NCBI GenBank assembly: GCA_014650475.1
Contig: BMVA01000018.1
Location: 62,001 to 126,000 of the forward strand
Direction of reading: 5' to 3'
Length of the DNA stretch: 64,000 nucleotides
From: Streptomyces albogriseolus
Lineage (GTDB): Bacteria; Actinomycetota; Actinomycetes; Streptomycetales; Streptomycetaceae
Under the pieces are notes generated by a model, which worked only from the letters and a program-made list of their open reading frames with translations, was not told the origin of the DNA and made no database searches. The translations under genes and the position numbers were made by a program. Of the stretch, positions 50,615-62,214 are shown one piece after another. Position 1 is the first letter of the stretch; every line of letters starts with the position of its first letter.

Positions 50615-50663
50615 CGGTCCGCCCCTCGTCTCGTACTTTGCCGTCTTGCTGACGCGGGTCAGT

Positions 50664-51578
50664 TTATGGGGCCACCTGGGACTCCAGTGCGGCGACCACC
50701 CACCCGAACTCCTCGGTGCGGGCGGAGGGCCGGTCCCATCCGTTCACCACGGCGGACAGTTCGCGGTAGCGGTTGAGGCGCGGGTCGGCCACCGCCTGGA
50801 GGCGCTTCAGCACGGCAGCCGGGTCGGCGTCGCCGATCAGGTCGCGCAGCACGGCCGCGGCGCGGGGCGTGCCCGGCACGACGCCGTCGCGCAGGGCGTC
50901 GCCGGCGCTGCGGATCAGGCGGCTCATGAACCACAGGGAGCTGCCGGTGGGCACGTCCGGTCCCCGGTCCTCGGCGTTGAACTCGATCATCCTGCGCATG
51001 GCGGCCCGGAACTCCGGCTCCTGGATCAGCTCGACCAGTTCCACCCATGCGTCCACCTGCTCCGGGGTGGGGTCGTCGGGAAGATCGGCCGCGGCGAACC
51101 GCAGACGGTTCCGGATGTCGGGGTCCGCGGTGTCGAGGCCTTGGAAGATCTCGGTCGTGAAGTCGTCGAGGATGCGGGCGCGCTCGGCGGCGGACAGGCG
51201 GGCGAGTCGGTTCATCAGGGTCGTCTCCTCGGCGGTCGAGCCCCTGCGGGCCACGGTCGACAGCACCCCGCGGGTCACTTTCAACGACCGGATCTGCGCG
51301 TCCAGCGCGGCCACGTGGGCCGCCGCGACCTGCGCGACCGTCGTCTCACCGGTCAGCACCCGGCGTACGTCGGTGAGGCCGAGGCCCAGCTCACGCAGGG
51401 TGCGGACCAGCTCCAGGCGGGCGAAGGAGCCGGCGTCGTAGAGCCGGTACCCGCCCGCCGAACGGGTCGCCGGGGGCAGGGCGCCCTCGTCCGACCACTA
51501 GCGGATGGTGCGCACGGACAGCCCGGTCGCCCGGGCGAGCTCGCCGATGGTGAGAAGGCCGGTGCCGTCGTCGGTCAT
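50664..51578 (-). pseudogene. MerR-family transcriptional regulator interrupted by an in-frame TAG
   Basis: Reading leftward from the ATG at 51578, the first 26 codons encode LLTIGELARATGLSVRTIR, a typical MerR helix-turn-helix, and the next codon is TAG (51500-51498). The same frame then continues without another stop for 277 codons: WSDEGALPPATRSAGGYRLY, the rest of the MerR DNA-binding wing, then RLELVRTLRELGLGLTDV, a helical linker and an effector domain of about 230 residues. MerR proteins have Tyr at the stop position (RTIRYW), so one base change, TAC to TAG, explains it. Restarts downstream would lack the DNA-reading helix. The gene is therefore probably inactive, unless the amber is read through or is a sequencing error. 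Confidence 0.88.
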
Positions 51579-51657
51579 GTCCGGGAGTCTGGGCCTTCCA
51601 GTGGGTGGAGACTCAGGCCACGCGGGCGGGAAGGCCCTCAGGGGCCCCCGTGAGCCC

Positions 51658-52320
51658 TCAGCGGTCCGCCACGCGCATCTCGAACCAGGTGGTCTTGCCG
51701 TGGGAGAGGAGGTCGACGCCCCAGCGGTCGGCGAGTTCGTCGACGAGGAACAGACCGCGGCCGCTGACGTCCATCTCCTGCACCGGCATCAGACAGGGCA
51801 GGGCGCGGGACGGGTCGCGGACCTCGACGCGGATCCAGCCCCGGCGGTGCCGCATGCGCAGCCCGAAGGCACGGGCCCCGGTGTGGCGTACGGCGTTGCC
51901 GACGAGTTCCGAGACGAGCAGCACCGCGTCCTCGGTGAACTTCGGGGGCAGGCCCCAGCGGCGCAGGATGACGATCTGGACCAGTCGGCGGGCGATGGCG
52001 GCGGACTCGGGAAGGGACGGGAGCGGAACTTCGCCCTCCGTGGGGTCGCCGTACAACTCCATTGCGCGCACGGCATGTTCGTCCTCGACCGTCGGCGACC
52101 AGCGCGACGCGATGGCGCGTCCGTCTCCCCGCGGCTGCTCCATGCCCTCCAGCCCCGCCATGGCCCCATCATGGCCGTCCACCGGGGAGGCCGGGGCCGT
52201 TCCGAGGGAATACGCCCCCTCTGCGCCCCCGTCCGACCGTGGGCCTCCGGCATGTGCCGAAGGCATGTCGGTGCATCCGAAAGCCTGCTCGACCTGCGAC
52301 AACGACTCACGCTCGGGCAA
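51658..52320 (-). CDS. ATP-binding regulatory protein, HATPase_c fold (RsbW-like)
   Basis: Up to 220 residues. The C-terminal 130 residues form a GHKL ATPase domain of the anti-sigma/serine kinase type: the N box is LLVSELVGNAVRHTG, the G1-like segment is RVEVRDPS, and GRGLFLVDELADRWGV is the G2-like loop. Such single-domain proteins are abundant in Streptomyces and control sigma or anti-anti-sigma factors. The N-terminal 95 residues are low in pattern and may be partly untranslated: the longest start is a TTG at 52320 behind GAGGGGG, and an ATG at 52161 would give a shorter protein. No partner sigma factor or antagonist lies next to it. Confidence 0.82.
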   Translation of the reverse strand: MPERESLSQVEQAFGCTDMPSAHAGGPRSDGGAEGAYSLGTAPASPVDGHDGAMAGLEGMEQPRGDGRAIASRWSPTVEDEHAVRAMELYGDPTEGEVPLPSLPESAAIARRLVQIVILRRWGLPPKFTEDAVLLVSELVGNAVRHTGARAFGLRMRHRRGWIRVEVRDPSRALPCLMPVQEMDVSGRGLFLVDELADRWGVDLLSHGKTTWFEMRVADR

Positions 52321-52445
52321 TCGACGGGCCCCCTCGACGGGTACGGCTTAAGGGTGCGTTAAGGCTCCCATAATGCGTACCGTCGAGAGGGCCGGATGAG
52401 ACATGACGTCAACTGCAACCCCTTGGCGGGGATTTCAACTGCTCG

Positions 52446-53213
52446 TCACAGGAACTTCGCCTTGCCGGGGCCCTCCTCCACGAAGCTGCGCATACCCCGC
52501 TCCCGGTCCTCCGTGGCGAACAGGCCCGCGAACCAGTTGCGCTCCACCGCGAGACCGGTGTCGATGTCCGTCTCCAGACCGGTGTCGACCGACTCCTTGG
52601 CCGCCCGCAGCGCGAGCGCCGGCCCCTGCGCCAGCTTCGCCGCCCAGGCGTGCGCCTGGGTGTAGACCTCGTCGGCGGGGACCACGCGGTCCACCAGGCC
52701 GAGGGCGAGCGCCTCGTCGGCCCGCACCTGGCGGCCGGTGAAGATCAGGTCCTTGGCCTTGGACGGGCCGATCAGCCGGGTCAGCCGCTGGGTGCCGCCC
52801 GCGCCGGGGATCAGGCCGAGCAGGATCTCCGGCTGGCCGAGCTTGGCGTTCTCCCCGGCGATCCGGTAGTCGGCGCACAGGGCGAGCTCGCAGCCCCCGC
52901 CGAGCGCGTAGCCGGTGACGGCGGCCACGACCGGCTTGGGGATGCGGGCGACGGCGGTGAAGGAGTCCTGGAGGGCGCGGGCGCGCAGGACCATCGCCGT
53001 GTGGTCCATGGCCTGCATCTCCTTGATGTCCGCGCCCGCCGCGAACACCCTCTCGCCGCCGTAGATCACCACGGCGCGCACGTCCTCGCGGCGCGTGGCC
53101 TCCTCGGCGAGCTCCTTCAGACGGTCCTGCGTGGCGACGTCCAGCGCGTTCATGGGCGGCCGGTCCAGGCGCAGCGTGCCGACGCCCTCGGCGACTTCGA
53201 GATGTACGGTCAT
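52446..53213 (-). CDS. Enoyl-CoA hydratase/isomerase family protein
   Basis: A 255-residue crotonase-fold enzyme that adds water to trans-2-enoyl-CoA in fatty-acid beta-oxidation or a related pathway. The two catalytic glutamates of the hydratases are present, Glu109 (GGGCELALCAD) and Glu129 (LGQPEILLGLIPGAGG), as is the oxyanion-hole segment FAAGADIKEM. It is of normal family length. The ATG at 53213 has a palindrome-like GGTTA/TAACC box directly upstream. It is monocistronic as far as can be seen; the physiological substrate is not deducible. Confidence 0.93.
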   Translation of the reverse strand: MTVHLEVAEGVGTLRLDRPPMNALDVATQDRLKELAEEATRREDVRAVVIYGGERVFAAGADIKEMQAMDHTAMVLRARALQDSFTAVARIPKPVVAAVTGYALGGGCELALCADYRIAGENAKLGQPEILLGLIPGAGGTQRLTRLIGPSKAKDLIFTGRQVRADEALALGLVDRVVPADEVYTQAHAWAAKLAQGPALALRAAKESVDTGLETDIDTGLAVERNWFAGLFATEDRERGMRSFVEEGPGKAKFL

Positions 53214-53220
53214 GCCAGCA

Positions 53221-53238
53221 GGTTAACGGTGACTAACC
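53221..53238 (-). promoter_or_regulatory. Candidate operator GGTTA-N8-TAACC before the enoyl-CoA hydratase
   Basis: An 18-base inverted repeat, GGTTA (53221-53225) and TAACC (53234-53238), begins eight bases upstream of the start codon of the hydratase gene. Its form, GTTA-N-TAAC, resembles sites bound by TetR- or GntR-type fatty-acid regulators in actinobacteria, but no regulator gene is adjacent. It overlaps the likely ribosome-binding region. Confidence 0.35.
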
Positions 53239-53242
53239 CTCC

Positions 53243-53264
53243 GTGAGCCGGTGCCGTGGCTCAC
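53243..53264 (-). terminator. Probable terminator of the L,D-transpeptidase gene
   Basis: GTGAGCC (53243-53249) and GGCTCAC (53258-53264) form a perfect seven-base stem with an eight-base loop, 35 bases beyond the stop of the leftward L,D-transpeptidase gene and before the hydratase gene. Confidence 0.55.
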
Positions 53265-53299
53265 ATCCCCCTCCGACACCGGGCACGCCTACGCAGGCC

Positions 53300-54541
53300 C
53301 TACGCCTTCCACTTCTCCCAGGACATGTTCCAGCCGTTGAGGCCGTTGTCGGGCGCGATCACCGCGTCGTCGCTGTTCTTGACCTCGACCACGTCGCCGA
53401 TCAGCGAGTTGGTGAAGAACCACGCCGCCGGGGCCGTCTTGTCCCAGCCGCCCTTCACGTCGCGCAGGCCGACGCAGCCGTGGCTGGCGTTGCGGTTGCC
53501 GAAGGCGTCGCCGCCCCAGTAGTTGCCGTGGATGAAGGTGCCGGAGGTGGACAGGCGCATGGCGTGCGGGACGTCCTTGATGTCGTACTCGCCGCCGTAG
53601 CCGACCGTGTCGCCGTTCATCCGGGTGACCGTCAGCTTCTCGCTGATGACCATCTTGCCGTTCCAGGTCTCGTAGCCCGGGGCGCCGGTGGTGACCGGGA
53701 TCTTCTTGATCACCTTGCCGTCGCGGATCACCTTCATGGTGAGCTTCTTGGCGTCGACCACGGAGACCTGGCTGCGGCCGATGGTGAAGGAGATCTTCTT
53801 GGACTGCTCGCCGTAGACGCCGTCACGGCCCTCGACGCCGTCCAGGTCGAGGTCGACGGTGACCTTGGTGCCGGCCTTCCAGTACGTCTGCGGGCGGAAG
53901 TCCAGGCGGTCGTTGCCGAACCAGTGGCCCTCGACCTCGACGGCCGGCTCGGTGGTGATGCGGACGGCCTTCTCGACGTCCTCGGGGTGGGTGATGCCCC
54001 GGGTGAAGCGGAGGGAGAAGGGCATGCCGACGCCGACGGTGGAGCCGTCCTCGGGGGTGAAGTGCCCGATGAACGTCTCCTTCGGCGTCAGGGTGGTGAA
54101 GCGGGAGTCCTGCGTGGTGGTGCGGCCTTCGGCGTCCTTGGCGACCGCGTGCACGGTGTAGCCGGTGGAGGCGGCGAGGTGGGTGGACGGCGTCCAGGTG
54201 GCGCCGTCCTTGGATATCGCGCCCTCGACGGCCTTGCCCTTGGCGTTCTTGACGACGACCTCGGTGAGCCTGCCCTGGGCGGCCGTCACCTTCAGCTCAC
54301 CGCTGGTCTCCACCGACGTGGCGCCGTCGCGCGGGGCGATGGTCACGCGCGCCTCGGACTGCGTGCCGCGCGCCGCCGTGGAGTCCTTGCCCTTGCCCTT
54401 GCCCTCGCCCGAGCCGGATCCCGGCTCCGATCCCCCGCCGCAGGCGGTGACCGCCAGCATCACCCCGAGTGCCAGCGCCGCCAGCTTCCTGCCGCCGCGC
54501 CGCGCGCCCACCGACGCCCCCGATATCGGCCCCACGTTCAC
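53300..54541 (-). CDS. Ig-like/YkuD L,D-transpeptidase lipoprotein, copy 1
   Basis: A 413-residue lipoprotein that forms 3-3 cross-links in peptidoglycan. The signal peptide ends in a lipobox with Cys34 (LAVTACGGG). Two Ig-like domains follow (about 60-150 and 155-260), then the YkuD catalytic domain with HGNYWGGDAFGNRNASHGC; the nucleophile is Cys356 in SHGCVGLRD. The C-terminal tail is Trp-rich (NGWNMSWEKWKA), as in actinobacterial LdtMt2-type enzymes. The GTG at 54541 is chosen because GAGGGGAG lies eight bases upstream; a longer frame to 54652 adds residues with no signal character. It lies downstream of a paralogue with a gap of 152 bases. Confidence 0.94.
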   Translation of the reverse strand: MNVGPISGASVGARRGGRKLAALALGVMLAVTACGGGSEPGSGSGEGKGKGKDSTAARGTQSEARVTIAPRDGATSVETSGELKVTAAQGRLTEVVVKNAKGKAVEGAISKDGATWTPSTHLAASTGYTVHAVAKDAEGRTTTQDSRFTTLTPKETFIGHFTPEDGSTVGVGMPFSLRFTRGITHPEDVEKAVRITTEPAVEVEGHWFGNDRLDFRPQTYWKAGTKVTVDLDLDGVEGRDGVYGEQSKKISFTIGRSQVSVVDAKKLTMKVIRDGKVIKKIPVTTGAPGYETWNGKMVISEKLTVTRMNGDTVGYGGEYDIKDVPHAMRLSTSGTFIHGNYWGGDAFGNRNASHGCVGLRDVKGGWDKTAPAAWFFTNSLIGDVVEVKNSDDAVIAPDNGLNGWNMSWEKWKA

Positions 54542-54693
54542 TTGTTTCTCCCCTCGGCGGGTCTGTCCGGACCCGGCCCCCCAGCACGCCTCTCGCGCAC
54601 ACGGCGAATGGTAACCACAGGCCAGGAGCGCGGAAGGCGGAGGTTGTGTCACCGTTCCGTTCCAAGTTCAACGGCCCGGCCGAGGGGGTGCGG

Positions 54694-55920
54694 TCAGCGG
54701 CCGTTCACCGCGCTGCCCGCCTTCCAGTCCTTCCAGTTCATGTTCCAGCCGCCGAGCCCGTTGTCCGGCGCGACCGTCCGGTCCTTGCTGTTGACCACCT
54801 CGACGACGTCGCCGATCAGACTGCGGTCGAAGAACCAGCCCGCCGGGGTGTCCGCGCTGCCGCCCTTCTCGTCGCGCAGGCCGACGCAGCCGTGGCTGAC
54901 GTTGCTGCTGCCGAACACCTCCGGCGCGGCCCAGTAGTTGCCGTGCAGGAAGGTGCCGGAGCTGGTCAGCCGGATGGCGTGCGGGACGTCGGGGATGTCG
55001 TACTCGCCGCCGAACCCGACCGTGCGGCTGTTCATGCGGGTGACCTCGAGCATCTCGGTGATCACCATCTTGCCGTTGTACGTGGGCGTCTTCGCCGCGC
55101 CCGCCGTGACCGGCACGGTGGTGAGCAGCTCCCCGTCCCGGCGCACCCGCATGGTGTGCGCGGCGGCGTCGACCACGGACACCTGGCTGCGGCCGACGGT
55201 GAAGGTGAAGGTGCGGCGCTGGAGGCCATAGACGCCGCGCGCGCCCTCGACGTCGCGCAGGTCGAGGTCCACGGTGACCTTGGTGCCGGGCTTCCAATAG
55301 TGCTCGGGGCGGAAGTCCAGACGGGTGGAGCCGAACCAGTGGGGCCGGATCTCGACGGCGGGGCGTGCGGTGACCCGGACCGCGCGCTCCACGGCGGCGC
55401 GGCGGGTGATCTTCCGGTTGAACTCCAGGGAGACGATCATCCCGGTGCCGACGGTGGAGCGGTCCTCGGGGGCGACGTAGCCGATGAAGCGTTCCTCCGG
55501 GACGTGCGTGGTGAAGGTGGTGTGCCGGGCGGCGCGGCGTCCTGCGCCGTCCACGGCGACCGCGTCGACGGTGTACTTCGCGGCGAGCGCCAGCCGTTCG
55601 TCGTCGGGTTTCCAGGTGCGCCCGTCGGCGGAGATCCGGCCCGGGACCGGTGACTCGCGCGCGTCCTGCGACACGACCGCCTTCACCGACTCCAGCCGGC
55701 CCTCCGCCACCCGCACCCGCAGCGGGTCGCCGGGGCGTACGCCCTTGCTCCCGTCCCGCGGGGACACCTGGATGACGTCCCCGCGTCCCGGCGGCCCGAA
55801 CGCCCCCGGGACGGGACCCTCCGGGCTGCACCCGGCGGTCGCGGTCAGCAGTCCTGCCCATGTCACTACGACGGCCAGCGCGGCCCTCGCGCGCCGTGCG
55901 CGCCCTTGTACGTGCCTCAC
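54694..55920 (-). CDS. Ig-like/YkuD L,D-transpeptidase lipoprotein, copy 2
   Basis: A 408-residue paralogue of the downstream gene, with the same order of parts: signal peptide and lipobox (Cys31 in TATAGCSPEG), two Ig-like domains, and a YkuD domain with catalytic Cys345 in SHGCVGLRD, then the Trp-rich tail. The catalytic His is in FLHGNYWAAP. It should act on the outer face of the membrane, crosslinking tetrapeptide stems. The GTG at 55920 begins the chain but has no clear ribosome site. The gene reads leftward, divergent from glgX, and may share a transcript with copy 1. Confidence 0.93.
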   Translation of the reverse strand: MRHVQGRARRARAALAVVVTWAGLLTATAGCSPEGPVPGAFGPPGRGDVIQVSPRDGSKGVRPGDPLRVRVAEGRLESVKAVVSQDARESPVPGRISADGRTWKPDDERLALAAKYTVDAVAVDGAGRRAARHTTFTTHVPEERFIGYVAPEDRSTVGTGMIVSLEFNRKITRRAAVERAVRVTARPAVEIRPHWFGSTRLDFRPEHYWKPGTKVTVDLDLRDVEGARGVYGLQRRTFTFTVGRSQVSVVDAAAHTMRVRRDGELLTTVPVTAGAAKTPTYNGKMVITEMLEVTRMNSRTVGFGGEYDIPDVPHAIRLTSSGTFLHGNYWAAPEVFGSSNVSHGCVGLRDEKGGSADTPAGWFFDRSLIGDVVEVVNSKDRTVAPDNGLGGWNMNWKDWKAGSAVNGR

Positions 55921-55944
55921 GCGGTACCCAACGACGGGCGCAGC

Positions 55945-55980
55945 CTCGGGGAAACGACCATGTCGCCCCTCGGGGAAACG
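55945..55980. promoter_or_regulatory. Two 12-bp direct repeats CTCGGGGAAACG in the divergent ldt/glgX region
   Basis: CTCGGGGAAACG occurs at 55945-55956 and again at 55969-55980, exactly 24 bases apart, so both copies face nearly the same side of the helix. They lie 25-60 bases before the L,D-transpeptidase start and more than 110 before glgX. The arrangement suggests a tandem activator or response-regulator binding site. The GGGAGG for glgX is at 56082-56087. Confidence 0.5.
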
Positions 55981-56094
55981 TGAGTGCGAGGCGCGCTCTG
56001 GGCAGAACTGTGGGAGGACGACGCACCGGGGAGCCGCACGGGCCGTGGCTCACCTGTCCGCCGTCGTCCCCCACGAGCCGCGGGAGGCTGACAG

Positions 56095-58347
<2,253 letters not shown>

Positions 58348-58371
58348 CGCCCGGCGTGCGCCGGTCCGCGG

Positions 58372-59055
58372 TCAGCCCAGGATGCCCCGGTCGTAGGCCG
58401 TCGCCACCGCGGCCGCCCGGTCCTTGGCGCCGAGCTTGGCGAAGATGTGCGTCAGATGCGTCTTGACCGTGGCCTCGCTGATGAACAGCTCGCGGGCGAT
58501 CTCCCGGTTGGAGGTGCCCCTGGCGACCAGCGCCAGCACCTCCCGCTCCCGCGCGGACAGCGGTTCCGCGCCCGGGGTGCGTGGCGCGCGGACGGCGGAC
58601 ACCAGCCGGGAGGCGACGGCCGGGGACAGTACGGAACGCCCGTCGGCGGCGGCGCGTACGGCCGCGAACAGCTCCTCGCGCGGGGCGTCCTTGAGCAGAT
58701 AGCCGGTCGCGCCCGCCTCGATCGCGGGCAGCGTGTCGGAGTCGGTGTCGTAGGTGGTCAGCACCAGCACCCGGGCCCGCGCGCCCCGGCGGGTCAGCTC
58801 GCGGATGGCCGCCACGCCGCCCGTGCCCGGCATCCGCAGGTCCATCAGGATCACGTCGGGGTCCAGCTCCGCCGCCCGCTCCAGCGCCGCCGCGCCGTCG
58901 GCCGCCTCGCCGAGCACGCGGAAGCCGGGCGCGGACTCGAACATGCCGCGCAGGCCGTCCCGGACGACCGGGTGGTCGTCGACGACCAGCAGGGTGATCA
59001 CGGGCTCTGCGGGCGCGGCCTGTCCGGCCGTGCGGGACGCGGCGTCATGGGTCAT
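58372..59055 (-). CDS. NarL/LuxR-family response regulator
   Basis: A 227-residue two-component response regulator. The receiver domain has the acidic pair in VVDDHPVVRDGL, the phosphoacceptor Asp72 (DVILMDLRMPG), the switch Thr in VLVLTTYD and Lys in YLLKDAPR. The C-terminal LuxR helix-turn-helix is at about residues 160-210 (LSAREREVLALVARGTSNREIA, then ISEATVKTHLTHIFAKLG). The ATG overlaps the end of the sensor-kinase gene by 11 bases. It is the last gene of the operon ABC ATPase, permease, kinase, regulator, so it probably controls that transporter. Confidence 0.95.
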   Translation of the reverse strand: MTHDAASRTAGQAAPAEPVITLLVVDDHPVVRDGLRGMFESAPGFRVLGEAADGAAALERAAELDPDVILMDLRMPGTGGVAAIRELTRRGARARVLVLTTYDTDSDTLPAIEAGATGYLLKDAPREELFAAVRAAADGRSVLSPAVASRLVSAVRAPRTPGAEPLSAREREVLALVARGTSNREIARELFISEATVKTHLTHIFAKLGAKDRAAAVATAYDRGILG

Positions 59056-60337
59056 GGCGGACCAACGGTACGCGAGCCGAGACCGCCGTGCCGCCGCCCG
59101 GCTCGGACTCGACCGTGAGGGACCCGGCGACGCGTTCGGCGCGGGCCCGCATGCCGTCGAGGCCGAAGCCGCCGGCGGAGGTGCGCGCGGGGACGGCGAG
59201 CGGGTCGAACCCCCGGCCGTCGTCGCGGATGTCGAGGGTGACCTCGTCCCCCATGTAGGAGAGGGTGACGCCGGTCCGGGTGGCCCGCGCGTGCCGCGCG
59301 GTGTTGGAGAGGGCCTCCTGGGCGATGCGCAGCAGGGTGGCCGCCATCTCGTCGTGCAGCGGCTCGGCGGTCCCGGTGACGGTGAACTCGGCCTTCACCT
59401 GACTGCGTTCGCCCCATTCGGCGACGGTCCGCCGCAGCGCGCCGGGCAGGCCGCCGTCGGCGAGCGCGACCGGGGAGAGGTTGTGCACGGAGCGGCGGGC
59501 CTCGCCGAGGCTTTCGCGGGCCAGGGCGAGGGCCCGGTCCAGACGGTCGCGGCCTGCGACCGGGTCGGGGGTGTTCGCGGCGACCTGGAGCTGGGCGATG
59601 ATGCCGGTCAGACCCTGCGCCAGGGTGTCGTGGATCTCGGCGGCGAGCCTGCGGCGCTCGTCGGCGACCCCGGCCTCCCGCGCCTGGACGAGCAGTTGGG
59701 AGTGCAGGGCGGCGTTCTCGTCGAGCGCCTGCTGCAACGCGGTGTTGGTGCGCTCGAGTGCGGCGATGGCCGCCGCCTGGGTGCGGGCGCGGTCCTCCTC
59801 CATGCGGGCCAGGTGGGAGAACAGCAGGAGCAGGCCCAGGTTGACGGCCATGAGGCCGAGGAAGACCAGCCAGCCGGTCAGGCCGTCCGGCGGCAGCCCG
59901 CCGCTCTGCGATCCGGCGACCGCGGCGGCCGCCGCCAGCAGCCCGGGGACGACGAGCCGCTTCGGCAGCAGCCGGCCGGCGTCCCAGTAGTTGACGGCCA
60001 CCTGGAAGGCGAACAGCGGGTTCATCCAGGTGAGGGCGAAGCCGATGGCCATGCGGACCGCGAAGTACACCGTGCTCGTCCGGGTCGGCTCCCCGGCCCC
60101 GCGGGACGCCCTCTCCCACCACAGCTGGAGCACGAGGGCCGCGACGACCAGCACCCCGCAGGCGTACACCTCCGCGCGGGTCATGCCCAGCGGCGCCGCG
60201 GTGGCCGCCGCCAGCACGGTGCCCGTGCCCAGCAGGACGTACGGCCCCCAGCGGTAGAGCAGGGCCCACCGCTGCTCGATCCCCGACCAGTTCCGTGTCA
60301 CGTCCGTCGTGTGCGGCATCGCATCAGTGTCCGGCAC
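59045..60337 (-). CDS. Sensor histidine kinase (HisKA_3/NarX type)
   Basis: About 430 residues. There are about five or six membrane helices in residues 25-175, a coiled linker, then the HisKA_3 dimerisation helix with phospho-acceptor His236 (RRRLAAEIHDTLAQGL) and a HATPase domain with EALSNTARHA (N box) and IRDDGRGFD (G1). No large extracellular sensor is visible, so it belongs to the intramembrane-sensing type often paired with ABC transporters. The GTG at 60337 lies just after TGAGGAC; the ATG at 60319 is an alternative. It overlaps the response regulator and follows the permease by eight bases. Confidence 0.93.
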   Translation of the reverse strand: MPDTDAMPHTTDVTRNWSGIEQRWALLYRWGPYVLLGTGTVLAAATAAPLGMTRAEVYACGVLVVAALVLQLWWERASRGAGEPTRTSTVYFAVRMAIGFALTWMNPLFAFQVAVNYWDAGRLLPKRLVVPGLLAAAAAVAGSQSGGLPPDGLTGWLVFLGLMAVNLGLLLLFSHLARMEEDRARTQAAAIAALERTNTALQQALDENAALHSQLLVQAREAGVADERRRLAAEIHDTLAQGLTGIIAQLQVAANTPDPVAGRDRLDRALALARESLGEARRSVHNLSPVALADGGLPGALRRTVAEWGERSQVKAEFTVTGTAEPLHDEMAATLLRIAQEALSNTARHARATRTGVTLSYMGDEVTLDIRDDGRGFDPLAVPARTSAGGFGLDGMRARAERVAGSLTVESEPGGGTAVSARVPLVRHDP

Positions 60338-60345
60338 GGCCGTCC

Positions 60346-61091
60346 TCACTCCCAGCGGAACCAGCGCACCGCACCGGCGGTGAGCAGCACCGCCCACCCC
60401 GCCGTCACCGCGAGGTGCATCGTTCCCGGCCAGTCGCCCGCCGACGCCTCGCCGAGGGCCTGCGCGGCCGCGCCGAACGGGGTCCAGCCGACGATGTCGG
60501 CCATCAGGTCCGGCATGGCCTCGACGGGGAGCCACACGCCCGCGGTGAACATGGCCGGGAACAGCGCGGCGGAGCCGACCGCGGTGGCGATCTTCGCGGT
60601 GCGGGCGAGGGCGCTGAGCAGCGCGCCGAGCGCGAGGGAGGCGGCCAGGGCGAGCAGCAGCGTCAGCAGGTGGCCGAGCGGCTGTGCGGGCAGGGCGACG
60701 CCGAAGGCGAGCCGGCCGACGGCGAGGGTGAGCAGCGCGGAGACCAGCGAGGCGGCGCCGAGCACCGTCATCTGCGCGGCGAGCAGGGCGCGGGGGCGGA
60801 CCGGTGTGGTGGACATGCGGCGCAGGATGCCGGTCTCGCGGTAGCCGGTCAGGGTGGGCGGCATGCCCTGGAGTCCGCCGATGATCAGGCCGAGGAGGAG
60901 GGTGACGGGGACGTAGGCGTCGACCGGGCGCAGTCCGCCGAGGGCGGGGTCGGCGTCCCGGAAGGAGGGGATGGAGCCGAGGACCGCCAGCAGCAGGGTC
61001 GGGAAGAGCGTGATCCAGAAGATGCCGGCGGGTTCGCGCCGGAAGAGGCGGAACTCGGTGCGCAGCACCGCTGTGTTGACCAGTCCGGTGC

Positions 61092-61095
<4 letters not shown>
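60346..61095 (-). CDS. ABC-2 type transporter permease
   Basis: A 249-residue membrane protein with six predicted helices and the ABC-2 layout. EFRLFRREPAGIFWITLFPTLL begins the first helix after a short cytoplasmic entry, followed by the conserved GYRETGILRRMSTTPVRP segment before helix 3 and a final GWTPFGAAAQAL. It pairs with the ATPase upstream, which it overlaps by four bases (ATGA). The complex probably exports a peptide, drug or lipid, with the downstream two-component system as sensor; the substrate is unknown. Confidence 0.92.
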
Positions 61096-61994
<899 letters not shown>

Positions 61995-62200
61995 GACGGT
62001 CAGTGTTCCGGCGAACGGGGCGCGCGGGCATCGGCCGTCGCGCTCGACCGCGCATCGTCCGATCGGCCGATGGAGTGGTACGACTCCCCGGCCGGCGGCG
62101 GGCGTTCGCCGAGGTGGGGCCGCCCATGGGCGCCGGTCGTAGGACCCACGGCCGAGGCGGACCGGGCCGGAATTCGGTGGGCAGCGTCAGTGGCGATCCG

Positions 62201-62206
62201 TACTCT
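62201..62206 (+). promoter_or_regulatory. Candidate -10 box of a leaderless message
   Basis: TACTCT ends eight bases before the ATG at 62215, and no ribosome-binding site precedes that ATG. Transcription would then begin at or next to the start codon, a common arrangement in Streptomyces. A matching -35 is weak (TGGGCA at about 17 bases distance). Confidence 0.4.
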
Positions 62207-62214
62207 CACTGCTG

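Noticed and set aside
52403..52741. Small plus-strand frame beginning near 52403
   Set aside because: It enters the enoyl-CoA hydratase gene antisense and becomes Arg/Pro/Gly-rich; no family features.
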